The notes under the pieces were generated by a model. It was not told the DNA's origin, made no database searches, and saw only the letters and a list, made by a program, of their open reading frames with translations. From assembly GCA_037128595.1 (NCBI GenBank), contig JBAXWB010000025.1:1-64000 (forward strand): a stretch of DNA of 64,000 bases, in the 5' to 3' direction. Positions 22,669 through 31,197 of the stretch are shown here, in pieces (the stretch's first letter is position 1; each line of letters starts with the position of its first letter). The stretch comes from a bacterium. GTDB taxonomy: Bacteria > Verrucomicrobiota > Kiritimatiellia > CAIKKV01 > CAITUY01. A program made the position numbers and the translations under genes.

Positions 22669-23629
22669 AAAAATCCTTTCCGCGCCCAATCTCGACCACC
22701 TTGCCGCCAGCTTCCCGGCTTTCAATGCCGCCGATCACCAATCTCATCAGTTCATCGGTTTCACTGAACGGGAAGGGGTATTTCCCGGAACGGAGGAAGT
22801 CGACAAACGCCTGTAACTGGGCTTTAAACGCATAAAACGTATCCTGGGACGTAAGCGTGATGTTCCCCGCCGTTCCGCCCAGGTTCAGGGCACCGCCATA
22901 CTGGATGTCCTTGATACAACCGATCACGATATCTATCCCGCGCCGGTGCGTCATATGGACCACATTCCGTTCCGCCGTCCCCAGGTTCTGAATCGTCTCA
23001 AACCCGGGCCCGACAATCGGATAGATCGACTCCAGCGCATGGATGCCATAGGTCTCCCATTTCTTAGCCATCGGCATGGACACAAACCGGAGCTGCCCCA
23101 ATTCCTGCGTGCGCCGGTGGTAAGGCGCGAATTCCTTGGCGTACCGCATGCAACTGGAGGACATCACCGGCTTAGCTTCATCAACAATCCATTTCCGGAA
23201 GAGGCCCAGATCTTTCTGATTATCACACAGCGGCTTGTCGATGAATACCGGCAGCCCGGCTTCAACAAACGGCCGGGCCCGCCTGACGTGTTCACTGCCG
23301 ATATCGGTGGCAATAATCACCGCGTCCACTTTCCCGATAAAATCTTCAGGTTTATCAACTACCTGCGGGATGAGGGAACACTTCGCCACTTTCTCCGCAT
23401 CCGGTCGCTGGTCACAATAGATGTGCGTCACCGTGGCCCCCGTGATCCGCAGCGTCTCCGAAGGCTCCTTGTTCAAATAAACCGGAATCCCGGCAAACGG
23501 ACATTCCGCCATCATGGCACTGCGGTCATAGCCATTAAACATGGCGCTCCAGCTGAACGGATGACCGTTGCCTTCTGTCATGCCGATGATGCCCAGGCGA
23601 ATGTGATCCGGATTTGTAACAAGACTCAT
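22667..23629 (-). CDS. Gfo/Idh/MocA-family oxidoreductase (1)
   Basis: The 320-residue protein is read from the ATG at 23629 (AGGAGAGG upstream). An N-terminal Rossmann fold (LGIIGMTEGNGHPFSWSAMF) is followed by the family segment VDAVIIATDIGSEHVRRARP and the EAGLPVFIDKPLCDN motif with the conserved Lys (about 115-129). The C-terminal alpha/beta domain includes MAKKWETYGIHALE. Such enzymes oxidise or reduce sugars or inositols with NAD(P). It is the first gene of the Gfo/Idh-SDR-aldolase run and is divergent from the AraC gene, which probably regulates it. Confidence 0.92.
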   Translation of the reverse strand: MSLVTNPDHIRLGIIGMTEGNGHPFSWSAMFNGYDRSAMMAECPFAGIPVYLNKEPSETLRITGATVTHIYCDQRPDAEKVAKCSLIPQVVDKPEDFIGKVDAVIIATDIGSEHVRRARPFVEAGLPVFIDKPLCDNQKDLGLFRKWIVDEAKPVMSSSCMRYAKEFAPYHRRTQELGQLRFVSMPMAKKWETYGIHALESIYPIVGPGFETIQNLGTAERNVVHMTHRRGIDIVIGCIKDIQYGGALNLGGTAGNITLTSQDTFYAFKAQLQAFVDFLRSGKYPFPFSETDELMRLVIGGIESREAGGKVVEIGRGKDF

Positions 23630-23671
23630 AATGGCCCTCTCCTTGCCTCTTTCAACCACGATTAGTATGTG

Positions 23672-23701
23672 ATTATTCGTTACCGGCCACCGGTATGTCA
23701 A
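23672..23701 (-). promoter_or_regulatory. Promoter of the Gfo/Idh-SDR-aldolase run, with palindromic operator
   Basis: Minus strand: TTGACA (23696-23701), 18-base spacer, AATAAT (23672-23677). The spacer is occupied by TACCGGTGGCCGGTA (23681-23695), a palindrome with six-base arms, well placed for a repressor or other regulator. Confidence 0.65.
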
Positions 23702-23716
23702 TCGCCTATGCGGGTA

Positions 23717-23744
23717 TTGATGGCAAAATGATATGTGATATAAT
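23717..23744 (+). promoter_or_regulatory. araC-type gene promoter, giving a nearly leaderless message
   Basis: TTGATG (23717-23722) and a perfect TATAAT (23739-23744) are 16 bases apart. Transcription would begin around 23751, only a few bases before the ATG at 23755, so the message would have almost no leader. Confidence 0.65.
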
Positions 23745-23754
23745 CGCGCGATAT

Positions 23755-24678
23755 ATGAAATTCGACAATCTCACGCCAACCCATTCCTCTTCAGGGCTTG
23801 CCTCGCTCACCAAAGATTTACATTGGGTATTGAGTCACGCCCTCGGCCATTCCCACTTACTGCACGTGGTTCACGGCGCCCGCGAGACGCCCGTCCCCGG
23901 ATTCCAGCAGCAGGGACTTCATCACCACGACGACTGGGAATTGTTCTTTGCGATGCGGGGGGCCATGCGTTTTGAAGTGGCGGGGCGCCCGCCTGAAACC
24001 TATGCCAAAGGCTCGATCCTGATCGCTCCTCCGGAATGCCTGCACGCCGCCAGTGAGTTGCCTCAAACGGATGATTTACGGGTATTAGTCATTCACATCC
24101 CCAATAAATCCAGAAAAACAGGAGTGACTGATCATCACCATCACCCCATGGGCCTCTATTCCGCGCTCTCGGTCGACCAATTCACGAAATGGACAGAACT
24201 TCTGGGAGACACCCCTGGCTCCATCATTGAAAAAGTGGCGCATCTTGCTACGGGAAACACCTGGGAGAAGGAACATGCCCTCGGGCTCTTGCGCATCCTT
24301 CTCTCCACTTATGCCGGGATGACTACTTCCATCCCGGACCGTCATGACTCCACCGAGCACCGGGTATCAGAAGCCCTGGCCTTCGTGCTCACCCACTATT
24401 GTGAGGCGAGCCTGTCGCTTCCCCAAGTGGCGGCGGCGGCGGGACTATCGGTCTCCCGCCTCAGCAGTATCTTCCGGCAATCCACCGGACATAGCGTCCG
24501 GCAGGCCATGATCGACATCCGGCTGCGCCGGGCCATGACGCTGATCAAACAGTCCCGGTATCCGCTCAAGGAAATCGCCCATTTGACAGGCTGGAGCAAT
24601 CAACTCTATTTCTCAGCCGCCTTCAGGAAGCGTTACGCCCGCCCGCCCTCATCATTCCGGCCCCCTCAAAGAGACTAA
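23755..24678 (+). CDS. AraC-family transcriptional regulator
   Basis: The 307-residue regulator has an N-terminal cupin sensor domain (about 20-140: LHHHDDWELFFAMRGAMRFE and GSILIAPPECLHAASE) and a C-terminal double HTH (about 205-300). Key DNA-binding segments are LSLPQVAAAAGLSVSRLSSI and LKEIAHLTGWSNQLYFSAAF. The start at 23755 is preferred because the TATAAT box lies inside the longer frame that opens at 23695. It is transcribed away from the Gfo/Idh run and towards the two MFS genes, so it may control sugar uptake and oxidation together. The effector is unknown. Confidence 0.93.
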   Translation: MKFDNLTPTHSSSGLASLTKDLHWVLSHALGHSHLLHVVHGARETPVPGFQQQGLHHHDDWELFFAMRGAMRFEVAGRPPETYAKGSILIAPPECLHAASELPQTDDLRVLVIHIPNKSRKTGVTDHHHHPMGLYSALSVDQFTKWTELLGDTPGSIIEKVAHLATGNTWEKEHALGLLRILLSTYAGMTTSIPDRHDSTEHRVSEALAFVLTHYCEASLSLPQVAAAAGLSVSRLSSIFRQSTGHSVRQAMIDIRLRRAMTLIKQSRYPLKEIAHLTGWSNQLYFSAAFRKRYARPPSSFRPPQRD

Positions 24679-24682
24679 AGTT

Positions 24683-24740
24683 AAAGATTTACCAGAGAAA
24701 CGGAGATTTAGAGAGAGAAAATCAAATTTGGCGACAGATA
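24683..24740. repeat. Partial CCACGGAG-type element, left arm only
   Basis: AAAGATTTACCAGAGAAACG (from 24683) and GGAGATTTAGAGAGAGAAAA resemble the start of the element at 9729. No second hairpin or right arm follows before the next gene. Confidence 0.55.
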
Positions 24741-24789
24741 AGCCTGCCAGGTTTCCCCCGCAAGCGCTGATCACGCACACGCTCCACAG

Positions 24790-26070
24790 TCATTTTCCGT
24801 TGATGTTCAACCCGTGGGTTTCACGGCTATAGAGCGACATCGTGAAGGCCCAGATGGACACCCCCAACAGGATGCCAAATAAGGCCAGATAGGCCGCCGG
24901 CGGGTAGACCATCACCTTGTTGACCACCACGGCGCTGGCCTTGAAGTGATCGAGGACTTGCCCTACTCCCTGCGCCATAAGCGCCACCATGGCGTACGTC
25001 ACGGTATTGAAGATGCCGATCGAAACGGCGACATTTCCGGGCGGATTGAGCTCCTTCATAAAGGCGGCATTCACCGGGGTGCAGCCGGCGGCGGCCGCCG
25101 ACAGGACAAAGGCGCACAGGAAAATGGCCGGCGGCAACTTGAAAACAATCCCGAGCACGATCGTCAGCATCGCCACCATCGTGGCGACGCTGTTAAACAC
25201 GAGAAAACCCTTTCGCCGGCTACCCAACTGCTTGCTGACCAGCCCCGAAAACAGCATTACCGTCAGCATCGACAGCATCATGGCGAACGTGAAGTTTGAG
25301 GAGGCCAGCGAGGAGAGTCCGCAGAAATCCTGAAGGAATTTCGGCCCGATGGTGGCTTGAATACTGAAATAAATCCCAAAACACAGGGGGATCGTGCCCA
25401 GAATGGGGTAGTTGAGTTTATTTTTAAACACCCCTACCACGCTGTGAAACAGGTGGGCATTGGATTTGACGGGCACTTCACGTTCCACCTGCCGCATGAT
25501 GAGCCAGGCCAGAATCAGCACCACTCCCGTCGCCACGGCCACCGCCATACAGGAATGACGCCAGCCGATGTGCTCCACCAGCATCCGGAACGGCCGGGTG
25601 CCGACCAGCCCCCCGCAAGACCCCAGGACACAGAGCAGCCCGAATACCGGCGCAAAGTTCTTGCTGCTGAAATAATGATCGGTTTCCTTGACCATGCACA
25701 AATACATGGTGCTGGACCCTAATCCCACCAACGCCCGACTCCCATACAAGCCCCACTTGCCACAGGCTAACGGGAACAGCGTGGAGCCAATCACAAACAG
25801 CACCCCGCTCACCAATACGACTTTGATGCCACCCCAACGGTCGGCCATATATCCGGCAAAGGGCTGCATGGCGGCATATAAAAAAAGATAGATGGCGCTG
25901 AGCTTCGTCACCTCTGACGCCGTCATCAGGAATTCAGACTGAATATCATTGAAGATGGACCCCGGGACCGCCACCCGCTGAAAATATGAAAAGAAGTACA
26001 AACCGGCGATCGCCAAGACTATCCCTACCCCAATTTTTCCCTGTTTTCCCATTTCACTCATTTTGCTCAT
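24790..26070 (-). CDS. MFS transporter (1)
   Basis: A 12-helix major facilitator of 426 residues. The N-terminal half carries GYMADRWGGIKVVLVSGVLF (about 73-92), the family A-motif between helices 2 and 3, and SRALVGLGSSTMYLCMVKET; the second half contains KQLGSRRKGFLVF. The overall pattern resembles hexuronate, galactonate or glucarate carriers. The first residues (MSKMSEMGKQG) are encoded by a GACAGAAT-family repeat arm, and Met at 26061 or 26052 are alternative starts. It lies 19 bases downstream of the second MFS gene, probably in one transcript. Likely imports a sugar acid or oligosaccharide. Confidence 0.9.
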   Translation of the reverse strand: MSKMSEMGKQGKIGVGIVLAIAGLYFFSYFQRVAVPGSIFNDIQSEFLMTASEVTKLSAIYLFLYAAMQPFAGYMADRWGGIKVVLVSGVLFVIGSTLFPLACGKWGLYGSRALVGLGSSTMYLCMVKETDHYFSSKNFAPVFGLLCVLGSCGGLVGTRPFRMLVEHIGWRHSCMAVAVATGVVLILAWLIMRQVEREVPVKSNAHLFHSVVGVFKNKLNYPILGTIPLCFGIYFSIQATIGPKFLQDFCGLSSLASSNFTFAMMLSMLTVMLFSGLVSKQLGSRRKGFLVFNSVATMVAMLTIVLGIVFKLPPAIFLCAFVLSAAAAGCTPVNAAFMKELNPPGNVAVSIGIFNTVTYAMVALMAQGVGQVLDHFKASAVVVNKVMVYPPAAYLALFGILLGVSIWAFTMSLYSRETHGLNINGK

Positions 26071-26089
26071 TCTGTCTCAAATTGTTTAT

Positions 26090-28054
26090 TCAGGGCGCGG
26101 CTTCGGCTAAATTTGCGTCCAGTGTTGTGGAATAGCCACGCTCAATCCGGCACAATAAATGGATCGCCCCCACCAGCATCACATCTACAATCAGACTCGC
26201 CAGAGTAAACACGATGGCGCTGGATTCCAACTTCATATTCACGGTAACCACTACCTGGCCGATCCAGACCAGTTGCACCACCAGGTATTTGATGCCCATG
26301 ACCAGGATCACGCCGTGGTGGGGAATCCCGTTCCGTAGCGGCTCATTGGCGCGAACCCGCGCCATGTCCCTGAGAATACTTTTCCGGATAAGGCCCCAGT
26401 AGGCCCAGATTCCCAATGAAAGAGGCAACAAGAGCCAGCCATGCCACCAGAAGGCCCTCATCAGGCCTTCATGTTTCATCCAGACCATGAGGCAAGGAAT
26501 GCCGAGCGCCGACAGGGCCATGATCCCATCAAACACCCACATGGCGATCTTGAGCCAGCGGGTTTGCGGGCCAACCGTGGTGACAATGGGGATTTCCTCA
26601 TGTTTATTTTCATTCCAGGACGCCGGCGGATGGAAATGGGCGTCCCCTCCCAGTTGATACCACTTCACATACACCAAAATACTAAAGCCGGTGTAGGCCA
26701 GCATGCAGACCGTGGTCCATGCAAAAATCCAACGATAGGCAAAATCAGACCCATGGCAAAAGTACCGCACCACATCAATGTACAACCCCGCCAGAATGCT
26801 GAAGACAATGACGCAAAGCGACTGGATCAGTGCCCGGGCTGAACAGAACTGTCCAAACCGGGACTGGGGAAAAACCCGCATTAAAAGCGGCATAGATCCG
26901 GCATTGCTGAGCCCTGTTTGAAATGCCGCGGTCAGCACCCCGCTGAGGGAAAGCCAGAAAAATACATTCCCCGGGAGGGAGACGAAGATCCACACCCACC
27001 CCATCAAGGCGCCAATAGTCGAGAATATCGACAGGTATACCGTGATGCGCAGGGGATGCCAGCGGTCAATGAATACAGCGAAGAAATACACCGCCACAAT
27101 GGACACCACCATGCCAATGGCCCCCAGCTTCCCCATCTGGTCCAGCGACAACCCCATGTCTTTATTGAAAAAAACCATGAAGGTACCGATGCAACCACCG
27201 ATCGCGGTGGTTGAGTTGGCTAAAAACATCAACCAATAGAACGAATCCCCGAAGGATTCCTTGAAAAATGTTCTGATCCCGGAAAATCCTTTATTCTGCT
27301 TGGCCTTCTCCTCGGTGATAGGCGGATACTTGCCCTCTTTAACCATCAGACACATCAGGGTAAACCCGACAAAGTACAGGATAGCGGCTCCGGTGAAGAT
27401 TTCCCGCATATGCGATTCAGCATATCTGAAGATAAAGTAATTGAAGATCGCACCCGCGGCATTACCCACGATTCTGAAATACCCGAAAAATCGGCCCAAG
27501 AACTGGGGTGGAACGACATCGTTAAAGAGATAATAGAAAACCGACCCGACAAACATGTTAAAGAATGCGAACATCACTACAAAAAACGAGATCAAGGCGA
27601 TTGTGACGGTAGCCGGGGCAAATTGTTGAGCAAACTGGGAATGGCGCTGCAGCAGGACTGAAAATTCATCACCCCAGCCAATCAGCACCAGACAGAGGCA
27701 CAGGAATGGCATGGTCGAGGCAATAAAGGGGATTCGCCGCCCCCACTTGCTCCGGTAGCGATCGCTCTTGAAACTGATATAGGGGCAGATGGTCATGTTC
27801 AGAACGCCTGGCGCTGAAGTCATGATCAACGCCATCAGCCAGTTCGAACATCCCAGCGATTTCAACTTCAAGGGAAGCACGCGGGGCTCCACGCTTTCCA
27901 TCAGGGTAAAACAGAACCCACCCCAGAGCAGCCAGGCAAACAAGCCCACCAGCCCCAGTTTCGTATAGGTCAGCGTGCCGCAATGGAAGGTCTTGGCGCC
28001 GGGGTCACCCCCGGCACCAGCCCCGACCAATGGTGATGGTTGAAGATCAGTCAT
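26090..28054 (-). CDS. Large MFS transporter with a C-terminal membrane extension (2)
   Basis: The 654-residue protein starts at the ATG at 28054; a longer open frame upstream is repeat-derived. The first about 470 residues form a 12-helix major facilitator of the sugar-cation symporter type: SFKSDRYRSKWGRRIPFIAS (about 90-109, A-motif), and LFNDVVPPQFLGRFFGYFRI (about 175-194), as in SLC45/GPH carriers. A hydrophilic loop with several His and Glu (DAHFHPPASWNENKHEE) separates this from about four more membrane helices. Such carriers are common in Lentisphaerota/Planctomycetota sugar loci. Upstream genes deal with amino sugars, so a GlcNAc-containing glycoside is a possible substrate. Confidence 0.88.
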   Translation of the reverse strand: MTDLQPSPLVGAGAGGDPGAKTFHCGTLTYTKLGLVGLFAWLLWGGFCFTLMESVEPRVLPLKLKSLGCSNWLMALIMTSAPGVLNMTICPYISFKSDRYRSKWGRRIPFIASTMPFLCLCLVLIGWGDEFSVLLQRHSQFAQQFAPATVTIALISFFVVMFAFFNMFVGSVFYYLFNDVVPPQFLGRFFGYFRIVGNAAGAIFNYFIFRYAESHMREIFTGAAILYFVGFTLMCLMVKEGKYPPITEEKAKQNKGFSGIRTFFKESFGDSFYWLMFLANSTTAIGGCIGTFMVFFNKDMGLSLDQMGKLGAIGMVVSIVAVYFFAVFIDRWHPLRITVYLSIFSTIGALMGWVWIFVSLPGNVFFWLSLSGVLTAAFQTGLSNAGSMPLLMRVFPQSRFGQFCSARALIQSLCVIVFSILAGLYIDVVRYFCHGSDFAYRWIFAWTTVCMLAYTGFSILVYVKWYQLGGDAHFHPPASWNENKHEEIPIVTTVGPQTRWLKIAMWVFDGIMALSALGIPCLMVWMKHEGLMRAFWWHGWLLLPLSLGIWAYWGLIRKSILRDMARVRANEPLRNGIPHHGVILVMGIKYLVVQLVWIGQVVVTVNMKLESSAIVFTLASLIVDVMLVGAIHLLCRIERGYSTTLDANLAEAAP

Positions 28055-28077
28055 ATGAATTTCTACGTACTTATCAC

Positions 28078-28138
28078 CCGGCGCCGACAGAGCGGCGCCC
28101 TCCATTTAATTCCAATGGAGGGTTTTGCTCTGTCAAAA
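28078..28138. repeat. CCCTCCAT hairpin repeat upstream of MFS 2
   Basis: GACAGAGCGGCGCCCTCCAT faces ATGGAGGGTTTTGCTCTGTC with a short AT-rich loop. Related hairpins lie at 35340-35425, 42950-43020 and 50480-50545. Confidence 0.85.
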
Positions 28139-28149
28139 CCAGATCCCCC

Positions 28150-29085
28150 TCAATATTCCAACTCCCAGCGCGGCTTGACATCCTCGGCGCTCATCTCGGA
28201 CACCCACACGTCCGTGCGCAGAAGTTGCATAATCGAGGTTGGCATTCGAGGCGTGACCGGACCGTGCATGCAGAGCCGCGACGTGAGCCGCTGCCAGGAG
28301 GCAAAGGCCCCATTGACGCTCAGACTGTGAATATCAATGCGGTTCTTTGCGCCGACCACTTCCGCCGGGCCGATGGTCGCCGCCATGGGTGGCACGGCAG
28401 ACAGATTACCACTTGCCCCGAAACTCCCATGCAGGGAATTCTGCGCCAGGGTGAAGGGACTCAGCCGGCAGATCCGCGGCCCCATGGTCATGAACTCCTT
28501 GACCGTCTTGGCCTGAAATTCAGGTGCATCCGGCTCAACAAACGCCAGATGGCCCGTCCAACCCGGCCCGCTGTAACAGATATCAGCCCCGCCTTTGTCC
28601 GCAATCATCTTGCCGTAGTCCTTGATGTTCTTTGTAGTCGGGCCCTGCATCTGTTTTTCCGGCGGGCGCAGTTTCTCATCGATCTGGCTCCAGAAGTATT
28701 TCTTGAATGAATGCATGAAGCCATACTCCCAGGACTCCGGCGGTGTCTCGCCCTTCTCGTTGGCATATTCATCCATATTAAAGGTGTGCAAATGCTTGCA
28801 ATCCACCCCGAATTTGTTGATCAAATACGCGACCTTCATATAACCCCGGGACGGATTCGGCGTGATCATCACCATCGGCCGCCCTTCTTCAGCGGCCAGC
28901 CAGATGCGATGAAAAATGTCCGTCACCAGGCGAAAACCTATCTCGGCGCCAGGCATGACGGTAATCCGGTAATCCGGGTTGCGGTGTTTGGCAATATCCG
29001 CCTTTTTGATTTTCATGACCTTCTCGATCGCCTTCAGATCCTGATAGGGAACAAATTCAGCCGGTTTAAACGTCCATTTTTTCAT
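28150..29085 (-). CDS. NagB-like glucosamine-6-phosphate deaminase homologue, atypical active site
   Basis: NagB converts glucosamine-6-phosphate to fructose-6-phosphate and ammonia. This 311-residue homologue is longer than the usual 266. It keeps LHTFNMDEY (about 99-107, catalytic Asp) and the His and Glu of the second motif, but that motif reads GPGWTGHLAFVEP (about 174-186) where bacterial NagB has GxGxDGHIAFNEP; the Asp is replaced by Thr. The long C-terminal third is family-specific. It directly follows the NagA-like gene, so an amino-sugar phosphate is the likely substrate, but the Asp-to-Thr change argues for a different reaction or mechanism. Confidence 0.85.
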   Translation of the reverse strand: MKKWTFKPAEFVPYQDLKAIEKVMKIKKADIAKHRNPDYRITVMPGAEIGFRLVTDIFHRIWLAAEEGRPMVMITPNPSRGYMKVAYLINKFGVDCKHLHTFNMDEYANEKGETPPESWEYGFMHSFKKYFWSQIDEKLRPPEKQMQGPTTKNIKDYGKMIADKGGADICYSGPGWTGHLAFVEPDAPEFQAKTVKEFMTMGPRICRLSPFTLAQNSLHGSFGASGNLSAVPPMAATIGPAEVVGAKNRIDIHSLSVNGAFASWQRLTSRLCMHGPVTPRMPTSIMQLLRTDVWVSEMSAEDVKPRWELEY

Positions 29086-29101
29086 AGTCTTTTCCTTTTC
29101 G

Positions 29102-30277
29102 TTATCGTTCGAACACTAACTCTCCGTTAACCCACGTGAGTGCGGCCATTTTGTCCGCATCCCATAAAACCAAATCGGCTTCAGCTCCGGCCACCAGGTT
29201 GCCTTTGGCCTTCAACCCGAGCACCCGGGCCGGATTCGCCGTGCCCATCGCCCATATTTTCGCCGGCGGCAACTTGATCCACTTGTTGAGGTTGCTCATG
29301 GCGACATCCATGGTCAGCGCGCTTCCAGCCAGCGTCCCATACCCGCGATGCGCCGGGTCGGCGTTGCGCGCCCCGCGACCGGGCTCCACGCGGACCGGAA
29401 AGCCCCAGGGGGTCGGATACTCGCCCGGTGGCAGACCGGCCCCGATATTGCTGTCCGTAATGGCCGAAACTCCCTGCCAGCCCTTGGCCTGAATCGCCAT
29501 CTGAATGACCACGGGATGCACATGACACCCATCCGGAATCACATCCACCGTCGCCCGGGAATCCGCCAGGAAGGTTTCCACCACCCCCGCCGGCCTCACT
29601 CCGGGATCCACCACGGGACCAATGGGAAATACATCATAAAAGTGGGTTGCATGCCGCGCCCCGGCATCGATGGCCGCCTGCGTCTGGGCTACTGTGGCGC
29701 AGGTATGGGTGACAAAGGCCACAATCCCGAGTTCGCGCAGGCGCTCGATGACCGGAATGATGTTGGGTGTATCCGGACTGATAGACATCACCGTTATCCG
29801 GTTTTTGGCGGCCGCCACCAGCTCATTAAGCCAGCCGACATCGCCCGGAACAAGTTCGCAGGCGGCACCCCGCAGGGCCATGAACGGCCCTTCCAGATGG
29901 AACCCGGGAATACTGACGCCCTGAATATCTTTCAGACACGACTCCAGGCGCGCCAGCTTATCAAGCCAGTCCCGCGCGCCGTTCGGCACCACCGTGGGCA
30001 GGATCGTCGTCGTCCCCACCCGCCCCAATTCACGTCCTGCGGCCAGCAGATCTTCAGGACCCCGCTCGTATAAAAAGGTTTGGAACCCATGCGTATGCAT
30101 GTCGATCAGCCCCGGGGTCAGCAACCGCCCCTGCCCTTGCACCACTGTCGCTCCTGCCGGCACTTCTGCATCGGGTCCAAGCGAACGAATCTTACCGTCC
30201 TCAACTACAATCCGGCCCGGCAGGATCTTGCGCCCCGGCAGAACCAGCTTCACATTCTCAATACATAATGTTTTCAT
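29102..30277 (-). CDS. nagA: N-acetylglucosamine-6-phosphate deacetylase (NagA-like)
   Basis: An amidohydrolase of 391 residues (start at the ATG at 30277). Metal and substrate motifs follow NagA: LIDMHTHGF (about 57-65), GFHLEGPFMALRGA (catalytic-site Glu, about 125-138), AFVTHTCATV and ARHATHFYDVFP (the two His ligands), and SAITDSNIGAG (catalytic Asp, about 280). NagA removes acetate from GlcNAc-6-phosphate before NagB acts. It lies 16 bases upstream of the NagB-like gene, so the two are probably coupled. No PTS or GlcNAc kinase gene is seen unless the FGGY kinase upstream serves that role. Confidence 0.93.
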   Translation of the reverse strand: MKTLCIENVKLVLPGRKILPGRIVVEDGKIRSLGPDAEVPAGATVVQGQGRLLTPGLIDMHTHGFQTFLYERGPEDLLAAGRELGRVGTTTILPTVVPNGARDWLDKLARLESCLKDIQGVSIPGFHLEGPFMALRGAACELVPGDVGWLNELVAAAKNRITVMSISPDTPNIIPVIERLRELGIVAFVTHTCATVAQTQAAIDAGARHATHFYDVFPIGPVVDPGVRPAGVVETFLADSRATVDVIPDGCHVHPVVIQMAIQAKGWQGVSAITDSNIGAGLPPGEYPTPWGFPVRVEPGRGARNADPAHRGYGTLAGSALTMDVAMSNLNKWIKLPPAKIWAMGTANPARVLGLKAKGNLVAGAEADLVLWDADKMAALTWVNGELVFER

Positions 30278-30321
30278 AAGCACCTAACGAATGGCATCCA
30301 TCGTGTTCTTGTTTGTGGCTC

Positions 30322-30500
30322 GGAAAAAGAATTTGAACAGAAGCTCGCGAAGACCGCGAAGGAGAAAATGGTTTTGCCTTCGGCGCCAACACCCTGGTTT
30401 TGAATTCCAAAAATGTTCATGTGGCTGCGGCGTATTCGCCGTAGCCACCTTTGCGTGCTTTGCGTGCTTCTGTTCAAACTCTTCCTCTTGGTTCAGACTG
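30322..30500. repeat. Palindromic element with GTTTGAACAGAAG arms
   Basis: Outer arms: TTTGAACAGAAGCTCGCGAA (30332) and TTCTGTTCAAACTC (30470-30483), with CTTTGCGTGCTTTGCGTGC beside the right arm. Internal stems are shorter than in the pst elements (TGGTTTTG...CCAAAA, and TGTGGCTGCGGC GTATTC GCCGTAGCCAC at 30419-30448). The apical GTATTC loop resembles the loops of the other elements. Confidence 0.75.
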
Positions 30501-30507
30501 TGACGGG

Positions 30508-31197
30508 TTAAGATTTATGTGACCCGAATATCAGTTGCGCATAATGGTCGCGCGCATGAAAATCATCAACCGGCAAGGCCGGATACATGGTCAGTTCCTT
30601 CCGCGTCAGACACCGCGAATAATTGTAGCGGGAGACGAGGATCCGCCAGCGACTGCCGGGCCCCCAGGCTTCGCCCAGCGCCGTGAGTGCCTTCACGGGG
30701 ACCGCCAGCTCGGCCGACCACCCTTTGTCCGGTATGCGCCAGTCGTTCAAGACTCCCTCCACATGGGTCTTAACTTTAAACCGGAAATTCTGGCAAAAAT
30801 GGCTTGGCAGGCCGAGCCGCCCCCCGCCCGGAAAGAAAAACGAAGTCTGCCGGCCGGCCGGCGTGGCGTAGAGCTCCCAGTACCAGGTGTACTCCTCGGG
30901 CCACAGAAACACCTCTGCCGTATCGCCCAGGGAGTAATGGTGCAGGCCGTCACTGGCCCCCTCGGCCACCACGTCCGAATCCTGAAAATCAACCCCGATA
31001 TAGAGATGCTGCCGGCTCCAGACGGCCTTTACCGTGCCGCGCTCCTGAACGGTCGCGCCCTGCTTGAGGCGGGGCAGGGATAAGGACAGCGGATAGGCCT
31101 GCGCGTCTTTCCAGACGGGATCACCTAACATTCCATCCAACCGCACGGGACGCTTGGCCTCAATGGCCACCAGTTTTGATTTCTTCAGGATGCTCAT
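30508..31197 (-). CDS. Carbohydrate-binding module family 9-like protein
   Basis: The 229-residue protein has the CBM9 fold signature: an N-terminal AKRPVRLDGMLGDPVWKDAQ (about 14-33), a central AVWSRQHLYIGVDFQDSDVV strand pair (about 58-77), DTAEVFLWPEEYTWYWELYA (about 92-111) and WSAELAVPVKAL. CBM9 domains bind reducing ends of glycans, and stand-alone cytoplasmic-looking copies occur in PVC sugar loci. No signal peptide is visible. Its ATG overlaps the stop of the kinase gene (ATGA), so the two are translationally coupled. Role inferred only: binding or presenting the glycan or its degradation product. Confidence 0.85.
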   Translation of the reverse strand: MSILKKSKLVAIEAKRPVRLDGMLGDPVWKDAQAYPLSLSLPRLKQGATVQERGTVKAVWSRQHLYIGVDFQDSDVVAEGASDGLHHYSLGDTAEVFLWPEEYTWYWELYATPAGRQTSFFFPGGGRLGLPSHFCQNFRFKVKTHVEGVLNDWRIPDKGWSAELAVPVKALTALGEAWGPGSRWRILVSRYNYSRCLTRKELTMYPALPVDDFHARDHYAQLIFGSHKS

